This document shows, piece after piece, positions 20,220-29,195 of a DNA stretch of 64,000 nt. The stretch spans positions 202,653 to 266,652 of the forward strand of contig NZ_FOJP01000003.1 in the NCBI RefSeq assembly GCF_900111835.1, in the 5' to 3' direction. Source of the DNA: Metapseudomonas otitidis. Its GTDB lineage: Bacteria; Pseudomonadota; Gammaproteobacteria; Pseudomonadales; Pseudomonadaceae. Position numbers and translations under genes: made by a program. The notes under the pieces were generated by a model that saw only the letters and a list, made by a program, of their open reading frames with translations, was not told the DNA's origin and made no database searches. How positions within the stretch are numbered: the first letter of the stretch is position 1; every line of letters begins with the position of its first letter.

Positions 20220-20930
20220 TCATCGGTAGGTGATGAGTTCCGGCGCCCTCAACAGCTCCAGATGCACATGACTGTTGAAGGAAGCCAGCGCCACATCCCG
20301 CCCCCGGAACTTCAGGCGCGAGAGGGAAGTATTGACGATCTGCCAGTTGAGCTCGAACGCCCGGTCGGCCGGCACGCCGGCCACCATGTGGAGCAACGCG
20401 GTGATGGTGCCGCCGGAGGTGAACACGGCGATGTTCTGCTTGCTGTCCGCCCGCTCCAGCACCCGCTCCAGACCGCCGCGCACCTGGTCGACGAAATCGA
20501 CCCAGCTCTGCAGCTGCGGGGCGTCGTAGTCGCCGGCCACCCAGCGCAATACCAGGCTGGAGAATAGCCGCTGGAACTCGGCGCGGTTCTGCGCGGCGTT
20601 GCGCATGATGTGCAGCGCCTCGGGCTCCTGCTCCAGCACGCTGGGCAGCAGGGCGCGGATCACCGCATCGGCATCGAATTCATTGAAGGCGGGGTCGACG
20701 TCCACCTCGGGTGCGGCCAGGCCGGCAACCCGCAGGCGCTCCAGGGCGGATTCGGCGGTGTGGCGCTGGCGCTGGAGGCTGCCGGCGACGCATCGATCCA
20801 GGCGCACGCCGAGGCGGGCGAAGTGCTCGCCGAGGACTTCGGCCTGGCGAACTCCGACGCTGGAAAGCACGTCGTAGTTATCGGCGCCGAAAGAGGCCTG
20901 GCCATGTCGGATCAGGTAGATGCTGCCCAC
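20220..20930 (-). CDS. Histidine phosphatase family protein
   Basis: A 236-residue phosphoglycerate-mutase-like phosphatase. The phosphohistidine motif is IRHGQASFG (RHG near residues 8-10), with a later SSLVLRWVAG segment and FTSGGTITALLH containing the region that carries the second catalytic site. The start is a GTG with only a weak ribosome site. It is 57 bp upstream of the SCP2 gene on the same strand. Substrate unknown. Confidence 0.85.
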   Translation of the reverse strand: MGSIYLIRHGQASFGADNYDVLSSVGVRQAEVLGEHFARLGVRLDRCVAGSLQRQRHTAESALERLRVAGLAAPEVDVDPAFNEFDADAVIRALLPSVLEQEPEALHIMRNAAQNRAEFQRLFSSLVLRWVAGDYDAPQLQSWVDFVDQVRGGLERVLERADSKQNIAVFTSGGTITALLHMVAGVPADRAFELNWQIVNTSLSRLKFRGRDVALASFNSHVHLELLRAPELITYR

Positions 20931-21140
20931 GTACGCTGCCGTCCCGGGACGTTGAAAGTTTCGCGAGGTTATGGGGAAGCACAGGGGCTGTCAACGAAAA
21001 AACATACGCTTGTTTGAATGCATTCCCGCTGTTTATGACGCCGTTTTTCAGTTGCTGGTGGAGCCCTGCGCGGGGCGGGTATGCTTGGCCGGTTTTCGCG
21101 CCCGCAGACGGGGCGCGTGTCGATTCCTGAAGGGGGTTAT

Positions 21141-22166
21141 GTGGAGTTCCTAGCCGATTACGCGGGCTTTCTCGCCAAGACGGTCACCGTGGTGGTGGCC
21201 ATCCTGATCGTTCTGGTGATGCTTGCCGCACTGCGTGGCCGGGGCCGTCGTGGTGGCGGTGGCCACCTGGAAGTGACCAAGCTCAACGACTTCTATAAAG
21301 GCCTGCGCGAGCGCCTGGAGCAGAGCCTGCTGGACAAGGACGCGCTCAAGGCCCAACGCAAGGCCGAAGCCAAGGCGGAGAAGGCCGCGCGCAAGAATCC
21401 CCAGGCCAAGCCCCGAGTGTTCGTGCTGGACTTCGACGGCGACATCAAGGCCTCCGCCGCCGACCAGCTGCGCCACGAGATCACCGCCCTGCTGACCCTG
21501 GCCACGCCCAAGGACGAGGTGGTGCTGCGCCTGGAAAGCGGCGGCGGCATGGTGCACAGCTACGGCCTGGCCGCCTCGCAGCTGGCGCGCATCCGCCAGG
21601 CCGGCGTGCCGCTGACGGTGTGCGTGGACAAGGTGGCGGCCAGCGGCGGCTACATGATGGCCTGCGTGGGGGACCGCATCCTGGCGGCGCCCTTCGCGCT
21701 GATCGGCTCCATCGGCGTGGTGGCCCAGTTGCCCAACGTGCACCGCCTGCTGAAGAAGCACGACGTGGACTACGAAGTGCTCACCGCCGGCGAGTACAAG
21801 CGCACCCTCACCGTGTTCGGCGAGAACACCGAGAAGGGTCGGGAGAAGTTCCAGGAAGACCTGGAGAGCATCCACGACCGCTTCAAGGACTACGTGGCGC
21901 AGTACCGCCCGCAGCTGGCCATCGAGGACGTGGCGACCGGCGAGGTCTGGCTGGGCACCGCCGCCCGCGAGAAGGCGCTGGTGGACGACCTGCGCACCAG
22001 CGACGAGTACCTGGCCGAGCGCGCCCGCGAGTCGGAGCTGTTCCTGCTCAGCTACGTGGAGAAGAAGAGCCTGCCGGAGCGTTTCGGCATCGCTGCCAGC
22101 GCCAGCGTGGATCGCCTGCTGATGAACTGGTGGGGCCGCCTGCAGCAGCAGCGCTTCTGGCAGTGA
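21141..22166 (+). CDS. sohB: Inner-membrane S49 peptidase SohB
   Basis: A 341-residue serine peptidase of the SppA/SohB family. One N-terminal membrane span (about residues 10-31) precedes a charged linker and the catalytic domain. The nucleophile is Ser168 (KVAASGGYMMACVGD) and the general base Lys220 (AGEYKRTLT). The start was placed at GTG with AAGGGGG upstream; the frame is open further 5' without a good site. It acts at the membrane, presumably on signal peptides or membrane proteins. Confidence 0.9.
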   Translation: MEFLADYAGFLAKTVTVVVAILIVLVMLAALRGRGRRGGGGHLEVTKLNDFYKGLRERLEQSLLDKDALKAQRKAEAKAEKAARKNPQAKPRVFVLDFDGDIKASAADQLRHEITALLTLATPKDEVVLRLESGGGMVHSYGLAASQLARIRQAGVPLTVCVDKVAASGGYMMACVGDRILAAPFALIGSIGVVAQLPNVHRLLKKHDVDYEVLTAGEYKRTLTVFGENTEKGREKFQEDLESIHDRFKDYVAQYRPQLAIEDVATGEVWLGTAAREKALVDDLRTSDEYLAERARESELFLLSYVEKKSLPERFGIAASASVDRLLMNWWGRLQQQRFWQ

Positions 22167-22192
22167 ACCCTGCCCTCCCCGCCTGAATGAAG

Positions 22193-22219
22193 AACGCCGC
22201 GTTGATCGCGGCGTTTTTT
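22193..22219 (+). terminator. Intrinsic terminator of sohB
   Basis: Arms AACGCCGCG and CGCGGCGTT with a 5-nt loop, followed by TTTTTT. It lies 27 bp after the sohB stop. Confidence 0.9.
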
Positions 22220-22427
22220 ATGAGCGCCTGCATCATCTAAGTGCCACACCTCCTTCACCGTGGTGGCTGCGCATAGCATTGCGCTGGGTGCTCACATTGG
22301 GTGGGGCGGGGGAAATTGCCCCTTCAGGAGGCCGAGCGGAGTCATTGCAAAGGGGATTGAGCGGCATGGATGCCGCGAAAGGAGCGCCAGGCCATGGATG
22401 GCCTGTCGCGACGCTCCCCGACGCGAT

Positions 22428-22463
22428 GATGAAGCGAGGGAAGTTTGGCGCAGCCAAACCCGC
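22428..22463. repeat. Copy 2 of a dispersed 36-bp repeat
   Basis: Matches 13783-13818 at 33 of 36 positions. The gap 22220-22593 contains this repeat, adjoining GC-rich hairpins (CAGGCCAT-GG-ATGGCCTG near 22388-22405) and a T-rich hairpin (TTTTTTGGCGA...), but no gene I can support. Confidence 0.6.
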
Positions 22464-22593
22464 ATGCAGGGGCGAGCCTTTTTGGTTTCTTTTTTGGCGA
22501 CTGAAAAAAGAAACTCGCCAGGCAAGGCGAAACAAAGGCTGTCAGCAAAACGCGGCAATCAACTTGGCTAAGCGACTGCCGCCGCCCAGCAGA

Positions 22594-24324
22594 TCACTGG
22601 ATCGTGTCATCCCGCCCCTTGCGCCGATACGGGAACACGTCGATCACCTTGCCCGCCCGGATGGCCTCCTGCAGGGACTTCCAGTACGCCGCGTCATACA
22701 GCTCACCATGCAGCTTGTTGAACAGCCGCCGCTGGCCGATGTCGGCGAACAGGAAGCGCGGGAACTCCTCGGGGAAGACGTCGTTCGGCGCCACCGAGTA
22801 CCAGGGCTCGGCGGCCATCTCGTCCTCGGGGTAGCGCGGCGGCGGGATGACGCGGAAGTTCATCTCCGTCAGGTAGCCGATCTCGTCGTAGTCGTAGAAC
22901 ACCACCCGCCCGTGGCGGGTGACGCCGAAGTTCTTCAGCAGCATGTCACCGGGGAAGATGTTGGCCGCGGCCAGCTGCTTGATGGCCAGCCCGTAGTCGT
23001 CCAGCGCCTCCAGCACCTGGGGTTCGCTGGCGTTCTCCAGGTAGATGTTCAGCGGGGTCATGCGGCGCTCGGTCCAGCAGTGGCGGATGAGCACGGTGTC
23101 GCCTTCCAGCGCCACGGTGGAGGGCGCCACCTCCAGCAGTTCGGCAAGGCAGTCCGGGTCGAACTTGGCGCGGGGGAAGCGGAAGTCGGCGAACTCCTGG
23201 GTGTCGGCCATGCGCCCGACGCGGTCGACGTTCTTCACCAGCCGGTACTTCTCGATCACGGTGTTGCGGTCCACCGTCTTGGCGTGGGCGAAGCGGTCCT
23301 TGATGATCTTGAACACCGTGTTGAAGCCCGGCAGCGTGAACACGCTCATCACCATGCCGCGCACACCCGGCGCCATCACGAAGCGGTCGTCGGTGTTGGC
23401 CAGGTGGTTGATCAGCGCCCGGTAGAACTCCGACTTGCCGTGCTTGTAGAAGCCGATAGAGGTGTACAGCTCGGCGATGTGCTTGCCCGGCAGGATGCGC
23501 TTGAGGAAGCCGACGAACTCCGCCGGCACGGCCACGTCCACCATGAAGTAGGAGCGGGTGAAGGAGAAGATGATCGACACCTCCGCCTCGTCGGTGATCA
23601 GCGCGTCGGCCTGGATGCCCCTCCCCTCGCGGTGCAGCAGCGCCACCACCAGCGGCCACTGCTCGTCACGGTTGTAGATGCGGCCCACCAGGTAGGCGCC
23701 CTTGTTGCGGTAGAGGGTGGAGGAGAACAGCTCGATGCACAGCTCCGGGTCCTTGATGACCCAGTCGGGCAGGCTCTCGCGCAACTGCTCCACCAGGCGG
23801 TCGAGGTCGCGCTCCATGTCCTCGAAGGGCACGTCGAAGCAGTAGTCGGCGAAGACCTCGCGCAGCACTTCGCGCAGATCACCGCGCGGGTGGTAGCTGC
23901 GGGTCTGCGGGGCACGCTCCTGGCTGCGCAGGGAGGGCCGCGTGGTGTGGATGAACATGCAGCCGTCGCTGATCAGGTCGTGGCTGAAGAGGCTGCAGAA
24001 GATGGAGTTGAACCAGGTCTCGGCCAGTTCGTCGTCCAGGCGCAGGTCGATCTGCTTGATGTAGGCGCTCTTGACCAGCGGCCAGAGCTGCACGTCCAGC
24101 AGCACCTCGTCGTCGAAGGTGCTGCGCAGGCGTTCGCTGACTTCGCTGACCTTGTCTTCGTAGAGGGCGATGCGTGCCGCGGCGGCGCCCTGGATCTCCT
24201 GCCACTGGGCCTGCTCGAAACGGCTGCGCGCGCCGTCGGTGATCTGGCGGAAGTGCTCCCGGTAGTCGTCGAACCCTTCGAGGATCAGGCGCGCGATGTC
24301 GGCGGCCGGCCATTGCTGCGTCAT
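22594..24324 (-). CDS. aceK: Isocitrate dehydrogenase kinase/phosphatase
   Basis: A 576-residue AceK, full length for the family. It reversibly phosphorylates isocitrate dehydrogenase to switch carbon between the TCA cycle and the glyoxylate shunt. The kinase part carries [20 protein letters not shown] (the ATP loop region), [20 protein letters not shown] and [18 protein letters not shown]. As usual in Pseudomonas it is not joined to aceA/aceB. It is transcribed alone here. Confidence 0.95.
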   Translation of the reverse strand: MTQQWPAADIARLILEGFDDYREHFRQITDGARSRFEQAQWQEIQGAAAARIALYEDKVSEVSERLRSTFDDEVLLDVQLWPLVKSAYIKQIDLRLDDELAETWFNSIFCSLFSHDLISDGCMFIHTTRPSLRSQERAPQTRSYHPRGDLREVLREVFADYCFDVPFEDMERDLDRLVEQLRESLPDWVIKDPELCIELFSSTLYRNKGAYLVGRIYNRDEQWPLVVALLHREGRGIQADALITDEAEVSIIFSFTRSYFMVDVAVPAEFVGFLKRILPGKHIAELYTSIGFYKHGKSEFYRALINHLANTDDRFVMAPGVRGMVMSVFTLPGFNTVFKIIKDRFAHAKTVDRNTVIEKYRLVKNVDRVGRMADTQEFADFRFPRAKFDPDCLAELLEVAPSTVALEGDTVLIRHCWTERRMTPLNIYLENASEPQVLEALDDYGLAIKQLAAANIFPGDMLLKNFGVTRHGRVVFYDYDEIGYLTEMNFRVIPPPRYPEDEMAAEPWYSVAPNDVFPEEFPRFLFADIGQRRLFNKLHGELYDAAYWKSLQEAIRAGKVIDVFPYRRKGRDDTIQ

Positions 24325-24437
24325 GGACTCACACTCGGCTGTGGTGTCGGAACAGCGAGCTTAGCCACAGGCCGGGCCGAAAAAAAGCGCCGCCCCGGAC
24401 TGACTCGCGGGTCGCGTTGCAGCCAGGCGAAGGGGGC

Positions 24438-25352
24438 TCAGGCCAGCCCGCGGTCGCGCAGGTAGGCCGCCAGGTAGTCGATGAAGGCCAGCACCTTGCC
24501 GGTGGCCCGGCGGTGACTGGGGTAGACGGCGAGGATGCGGTCGCCGAAGGCATCCGGGTCGATCTCGTGATCCGGCAGCAGGTTCACCAGGCGCCCGTCG
24601 GCCAGGTAGGGAGCGGCGCTCCACAGCGGCGCGTGGATCACCCCCATGCCTGCCAGGGCGTTGGCCAGCAGCAGGTCGTAGTTGTCGCTCTCCAGCCGCG
24701 ACACGCTCGGGTGCAGCAGGCGGGTGCGCTGGCCATCACGCTCGACCCACCAGAACTGCCGGCTCAGGGCCGGGTGGCGGTAGCTGAGCCAGTCGTGGGC
24801 GTCGATGGCGTCCAGGCTGAAGGGGCCGCGCCGCGCCACGTAGTCGGGGCTGGCGCAGAGGGCGATGCGGTTGCGCCCGACCGGGCGGGCGATGAGCCCC
24901 GGCAGGTCGCAGGGGCCTTCGCGCAGGGCCAGGTCGTAACCGGCCTCCACCAGGTCGACGAAGGTGTCGGTCAGGTCCACCCGCAGGGTGATCTGCGGGT
25001 AGCTGGCGAGGAAGCCGGCACACACCTCGTCGAGGAAAGCGCGGCTGAAGGCCAGCGGCGCGGTCATCCGCAGGCTGCCCTTGAGCCCGTGTTGCAGCTG
25101 GCCGATCTCTTCGCCGACATCGTGCAGGCGCTGCAGCAGCTGCCGCGCCGTTTCCAGATAGAGCCGCCCGGCCTCGGTGAGCACGATGCGCCGGGTGCTG
25201 CGCTCGAACAGGCGCGCGCCCAGTTCCGCTTCCAGGTGGCTGACGGCCTTGGTCAGGGCCGAGGGGGTCTTGCCCAGGTGCTCGGCCGCCCGGCTGAAAC
25301 TGCCGTGGTCGGCAGTGGCGACGAACATCGTGATGGCACCGAGCTTATCCAT
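24438..25352 (-). CDS. LysR-family regulator, module 1
   Basis: A 304-residue LysR regulator. The HTH reads MDKLGAITMFVATADHGSFS with AEHLGKTPSALTKAVSHLE. The CrgA-type effector domain follows (DLALREGPCDLPGLIARPVG). It is divergent from an exported amidohydrolase 106 bp away, its probable target. It is a close paralogue of the regulator at 28175-29089, with the same length and almost the same N-terminus. GGA precedes the chosen ATG; a start 7 codons upstream is possible. Confidence 0.85.
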   Translation of the reverse strand: MDKLGAITMFVATADHGSFSRAAEHLGKTPSALTKAVSHLEAELGARLFERSTRRIVLTEAGRLYLETARQLLQRLHDVGEEIGQLQHGLKGSLRMTAPLAFSRAFLDEVCAGFLASYPQITLRVDLTDTFVDLVEAGYDLALREGPCDLPGLIARPVGRNRIALCASPDYVARRGPFSLDAIDAHDWLSYRHPALSRQFWWVERDGQRTRLLHPSVSRLESDNYDLLLANALAGMGVIHAPLWSAAPYLADGRLVNLLPDHEIDPDAFGDRILAVYPSHRRATGKVLAFIDYLAAYLRDRGLA

Positions 25353-25458
25353 GGGACTTTTCCAACGGGGCAAAAGCGTTTTGCGTGACCTCGCCGTTAT
25401 CCACGGCGGAACGAGCCGCTAGTCTCGCCGCCACACCTACAAAAACAAGGGGGCTCCC

Positions 25459-27201
25459 GTGAAAATCTTCGTTCCTCGACTCCTGGCCACGGCACTGGCT
25501 TTTGCCTCGTGGGAAGCCATGGCCGGCGCCGACATGGTGCTGCTCAACGGCAAGGTCTTCACCGCCGACAAGGCGCGGCCGATGGTGCAGGCCATCGCCG
25601 TGGAGAACGGCAAGGTGCTGGCGGTGGGCAGCGATGCGGAAATCAGTGCCCTGGCGGACGCCGGCACCCAGCGCATCGACCTGGGCGGCAAGGCGCTGAT
25701 GCCGGGGCTGATCGACACCCACGCCCACGCCATCTTCGGCGGCCTGGAGATGTCCACCGCCAACATGGGCGATGAGCAGGTGAGCCTGGACGAGCTGGAG
25801 AAACGCCTGCGGGCCTGGCGTGACGATGGCACTGCGCGCCGGGGCGATGCGCTCTACGTGGGCGGGATGACCTCGGCCTACTGGGCCCAGGCCGATGCGT
25901 TGGGCCAGCGCTTCGACCGGGGCGAGTGGGCCGGGGTGCCCATCGTCTTCGTCGGCAGCGACCACCACACCGCCTGGGCCAACGCCGCCATGCGCCAGCG
26001 CGCCGGCATCGACGCCAAGCTGCTGGCCAGCCTGCCCGAGGCCGAGCGCGGCACCATCGGCCTGGGCAAGGACGGCGCGCCCAACGGCTTCCTGGTGGAC
26101 GCCGGCTGGGACCGCGTGGCCGCCGTACTGCCACCGCTGGAGGCCGCGACCCTGCTGCGGGCGGGCGAGAACGCCGTGAACACCTTCAACAGCCTGGGCG
26201 TGACCGCCTGGATGGACCCGGCCGCCAACGGTGCCCCGGGTGAGCCGCTGTTCGCCCTGAAGCCCACGGAGAAGTCCGTCGGCGTACTGCCGGTGTACAA
26301 GGCCCTGGCGGACAAGGGCGAGCTGACCGCCCACGTCGCCGCGCTGCTGGTGGCCCACCCGAAGAGCCGCCCCGCCGACCTGGACACCCTGGACAAGGTG
26401 CGCCAGCAGTTCCAGGGCATCGACAACCTGAGCCTGCCGGGGATCAAGGTCTTCGCCGACGGCGTGCTGGAGTACCCGGCACAGAGCGCGGCGCTGATCG
26501 ACCCGTACAGCAACAGCCACAAGCAGGGCGAGCTGCTGATCGACCCGGCGCACTTCGGCGAGCTGGTCAGCGCGGCGGATGCACGCGGCTGGCTCGTACA
26601 CATCCACGCCATCGGCGACCGTGCGGTGCGCGAGGCGCTCAATGGCATCGAGCAGGCACGCCGAGACCGGCAGAGTGGCATCACCCACTCGATCACCCAC
26701 CTGCAGCTGGTGAACCCCAGGGAGTTCGCGCGCTTCAAGCCGCTCGACGTGATCGCCTCCATGCAGTTGCTCTGGGCCGCCGGGGACGACTACACGCTGG
26801 ACATGGTCAAGCCCTACGTCAGCGCCTTCGCCTTCCGCTACCAGTACCCGGCGCACTCGCTGCTGAAGCAGGGGGCGACCCTCGCCGGTGCCAGCGACTG
26901 GCCCGTGTCCTCGCCCAACCCCTGGGCCGCCATGGCCCAGGCGGTGACCCGCGAGGGCGAGAAAGGCGTGCTCAATGCCGATGAGCGCCTGGACCGGGAG
27001 ACGATGTTCTACGCCTACACCCTCAACGCCGCCCGTGCCATCGGCCAGGAGCAGCGCATCGGCTCGCTGGCCGCCGGCAAGCAGGCCGACTTCATCCTCC
27101 TCGACCGCGACGTGTTCACCGTGGACGCCAAGGCCCTGGCCGAAACCCGGGTGCTGAAGACCTGGTTCGGCGGCCGCGAGGTCTACACCGCCGCCCGATA
27201 A
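25459..27201 (+). CDS. Exported amidohydrolase (YtcJ-like), module 1
   Basis: A 580-residue metal-dependent amidohydrolase of the YtcJ/amidohydrolase-3 type. A signal peptide (cleavage near AMA-GAD) sends it to the periplasm. Metal motifs are visible as IDTHAH early, HIHAIGDRAVREALNGIEQA in the middle and GASDWPVSSPNPW late. It starts at GTG with AAGGGGG upstream. A TorF porin gene follows, suggesting uptake of the substrate or product. It is paralogous to 29196-30938. The substrate is unknown; N-acyl or formamide compounds are likely for the family. Confidence 0.88.
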   Translation: MKIFVPRLLATALAFASWEAMAGADMVLLNGKVFTADKARPMVQAIAVENGKVLAVGSDAEISALADAGTQRIDLGGKALMPGLIDTHAHAIFGGLEMSTANMGDEQVSLDELEKRLRAWRDDGTARRGDALYVGGMTSAYWAQADALGQRFDRGEWAGVPIVFVGSDHHTAWANAAMRQRAGIDAKLLASLPEAERGTIGLGKDGAPNGFLVDAGWDRVAAVLPPLEAATLLRAGENAVNTFNSLGVTAWMDPAANGAPGEPLFALKPTEKSVGVLPVYKALADKGELTAHVAALLVAHPKSRPADLDTLDKVRQQFQGIDNLSLPGIKVFADGVLEYPAQSAALIDPYSNSHKQGELLIDPAHFGELVSAADARGWLVHIHAIGDRAVREALNGIEQARRDRQSGITHSITHLQLVNPREFARFKPLDVIASMQLLWAAGDDYTLDMVKPYVSAFAFRYQYPAHSLLKQGATLAGASDWPVSSPNPWAAMAQAVTREGEKGVLNADERLDRETMFYAYTLNAARAIGQEQRIGSLAAGKQADFILLDRDVFTVDAKALAETRVLKTWFGGREVYTAAR

Positions 27202-27302
27202 CAACACCGCTCCACCGCTGATGCCTGGCTCCCGCTGCACGGGGGTCGGGCGAAGCCTTGCCCTTCATCTGCCCATAACAACCACAAGATCGGGAATCCA
27301 CC

Positions 27303-28046
27303 ATGAAGCGTTCCACCACCCTCCTCCTCGCCGGCCTCGCGCTGGCCCCGCTGTGCAGCCAGGCCGCCTTGCCGATCAGCGAGGACCTGGCCGTCGAGAT
27401 CGACCTCAAACTGACCAGCGACTACCGCACCCGAGGCATCTCGCAAACCCAGGGCGACCCGGCCGCCCAGGCCGGCGCCACGCTGCTGCATGCCAGCGGC
27501 CTCTACACCGGCGCCTGGACCTCCAACGTCGACTACGGCTTCGGCCTCAAGACCCGCCAGGAGGTGGACTACTACGCCGGCTGGTACTGGCAGGCCACGG
27601 ACGACGTAAGCCTCGACCTGGGCGTGATCAAGTACGCCTACCCGAAGGAAAGCCAGTTCAACCAGAGCGAGGTGTACGCCGTGCTCGATGCCTACGGTTT
27701 CAAGGCTGCCGCCTACTATTCGGCCGATGCGCCGAACGCCATCGGCGAGGACCAGGACACCCTCTACACCAGGGTCGGCTACGAAACCCGGCTGCCTCTC
27801 GATGTCGGCCTGGAGCTGCGCTACGGGCGTATGGACTTCAAGGACCCGCTGCTGTGGTCCCGCAGCGGCACCGGCAGCGAGTCGTACCGCGAGTGGGAAG
27901 CCAAGCTGACCCGTGACTTCCTCGGCGTCACCTGGGGCCTCGCCTACGTAGACACCGACCTCTCGGAAAGCCAGTGCGCCAGCAACTACGGCTTCACCGA
28001 CACCTGCAGCGCAACGGTGGTGGCGAGCGTCAGCAAGACGTTCTGA
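27303..28046 (+). CDS. TorF-family putative porin
   Basis: A 247-residue outer-membrane beta-barrel protein. The signal peptide ends near SQA-ALP. LTSDYRTRGISQTQGDPAAQ is the TorF family signature, and the protein ends in Phe (SVSKTF) as outer-membrane barrels do. It lies 101 bp after the amidohydrolase and is present in module 1 only. Confidence 0.88.
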   Translation: MKRSTTLLLAGLALAPLCSQAALPISEDLAVEIDLKLTSDYRTRGISQTQGDPAAQAGATLLHASGLYTGAWTSNVDYGFGLKTRQEVDYYAGWYWQATDDVSLDLGVIKYAYPKESQFNQSEVYAVLDAYGFKAAAYYSADAPNAIGEDQDTLYTRVGYETRLPLDVGLELRYGRMDFKDPLLWSRSGTGSESYREWEAKLTRDFLGVTWGLAYVDTDLSESQCASNYGFTDTCSATVVASVSKTF

Positions 28047-28055
28047 CGGCCCTGT

Positions 28056-28160
28056 AGGGGCGAATTCATTCGCCAAGGCACGCGCAGCGGGCCCAACGAC
28101 AGCATGGGTTTCGCTGCGCTCTACCCATCCTACGGGTGGGAGCGAACTCATTCGCGATGG
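28056..28160. repeat. REP-like intergenic palindromes
   Basis: GTAGGGGCGAATTCATTCGC and GTGGGAGCGAACTCATTCGC occur about 80 bp apart in the gap between the porin gene and the LysR gene. They are variants of the unit at 16344-16365. Confidence 0.6.
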
Positions 28161-28174
28161 CCCGACACCGGCCA

Positions 28175-29089
28175 TCAAGCGATCCCCTGCTCCTGCATAT
28201 ACGCCTCCAGCATCTCGATGAACGCCCGGACCTTGCGGGTACGGCGGCGGTGGGAGAGGTAGAGCACATGCACCCAGGGGCCGAAGACATCGGGCTCCAG
28301 CAGGTACTCGGGCATCACCCGCACCAGTTGGCCGCTGGCCAGGTACGGCTTGGCGCTCCAGCGTGGGAGCGGCTGCAGGCCGTGGCCGCGCAGCAGGCAG
28401 GCGAGCAGGAAGTCGTAGTTGTCGCTGGCCAGGTGCGCCACCGGATGGGCCAGGCGGATGCGCTCCTCGCCCAGCCGCAGCCACCAGAAGTGCCGGTTGA
28501 GCATGGGGTGCTGGAAGATCAGCCAGTCGTGCTGCTGGAAGTTCTCCAGGGTCACCCCCATGCCCTTGCGCTCCAGGTAGCCCGGGGTGCAGCACAGGTA
28601 GACGCGGTTATCGGCCAGGGGCCTGGCGATCAGCCCCGGCAGGTCGGTGGGGCCGTCGCGCAGGGCCAGGTCGTAGCCACCGTCGATCAGGTCGACGAAG
28701 GCGTCGTTGAGGTCCACTTCCAGGCGCACCTGGGGATGGGCGTCCATGTAGCGGCAGCAGACCTCGTTTAGGAAGGCCGGGCCGAAGGACGGCGGTGCGG
28801 TGAGGCGCAGGGTGCCGCGCAACGCGTGCTGCAGCTGGTCCACTTCCTCGCCGGCCAGTTGCAGTTGCATCAGTGCCTGGCGCGCACCTTCCAGGTAGAT
28901 GTGCCCGGCCTCGGTCAGCGCCATGCGCCGGGTGGTGCGCTCGAACAGGCGCACTCCCAGTTCGGATTCCAGGTGGCCCACCGCCTTGGTCAGCGCCGAG
29001 GGCGTCTTGCCCAGGTGCTCGGCTGCGCGGCTGAAGCTGCCGTGATCAGCGGTGGCGATAAACATCGAGAGGGCACTGAGCTTGTCCAT
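28175..29089 (-). CDS. LysR-family regulator, module 2
   Basis: A 304-residue LysR regulator, paralogous to the one at 24438-25352. The HTH reads MDKLSALSMFIATADHGSFS with AEHLGKTPSALTKAVGHLE, and the effector domain repeats DLALRDGPTDLPGLIARPL. It is divergent from the second amidohydrolase copy (107 bp between starts), the same arrangement as module 1. Confidence 0.85.
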   Translation of the reverse strand: MDKLSALSMFIATADHGSFSRAAEHLGKTPSALTKAVGHLESELGVRLFERTTRRMALTEAGHIYLEGARQALMQLQLAGEEVDQLQHALRGTLRLTAPPSFGPAFLNEVCCRYMDAHPQVRLEVDLNDAFVDLIDGGYDLALRDGPTDLPGLIARPLADNRVYLCCTPGYLERKGMGVTLENFQQHDWLIFQHPMLNRHFWWLRLGEERIRLAHPVAHLASDNYDFLLACLLRGHGLQPLPRWSAKPYLASGQLVRVMPEYLLEPDVFGPWVHVLYLSHRRRTRKVRAFIEMLEAYMQEQGIA

Positions 29090-29195
29090 CGACCTGTTCC
29101 GATCCGGCATAGAAGTTGTGCGCGAACATAGCATTCTGCCGCTGCGCCGGCTTGGTTAGGCTCAGCGCCAGACCAACAAGAACCGGAACCCACCG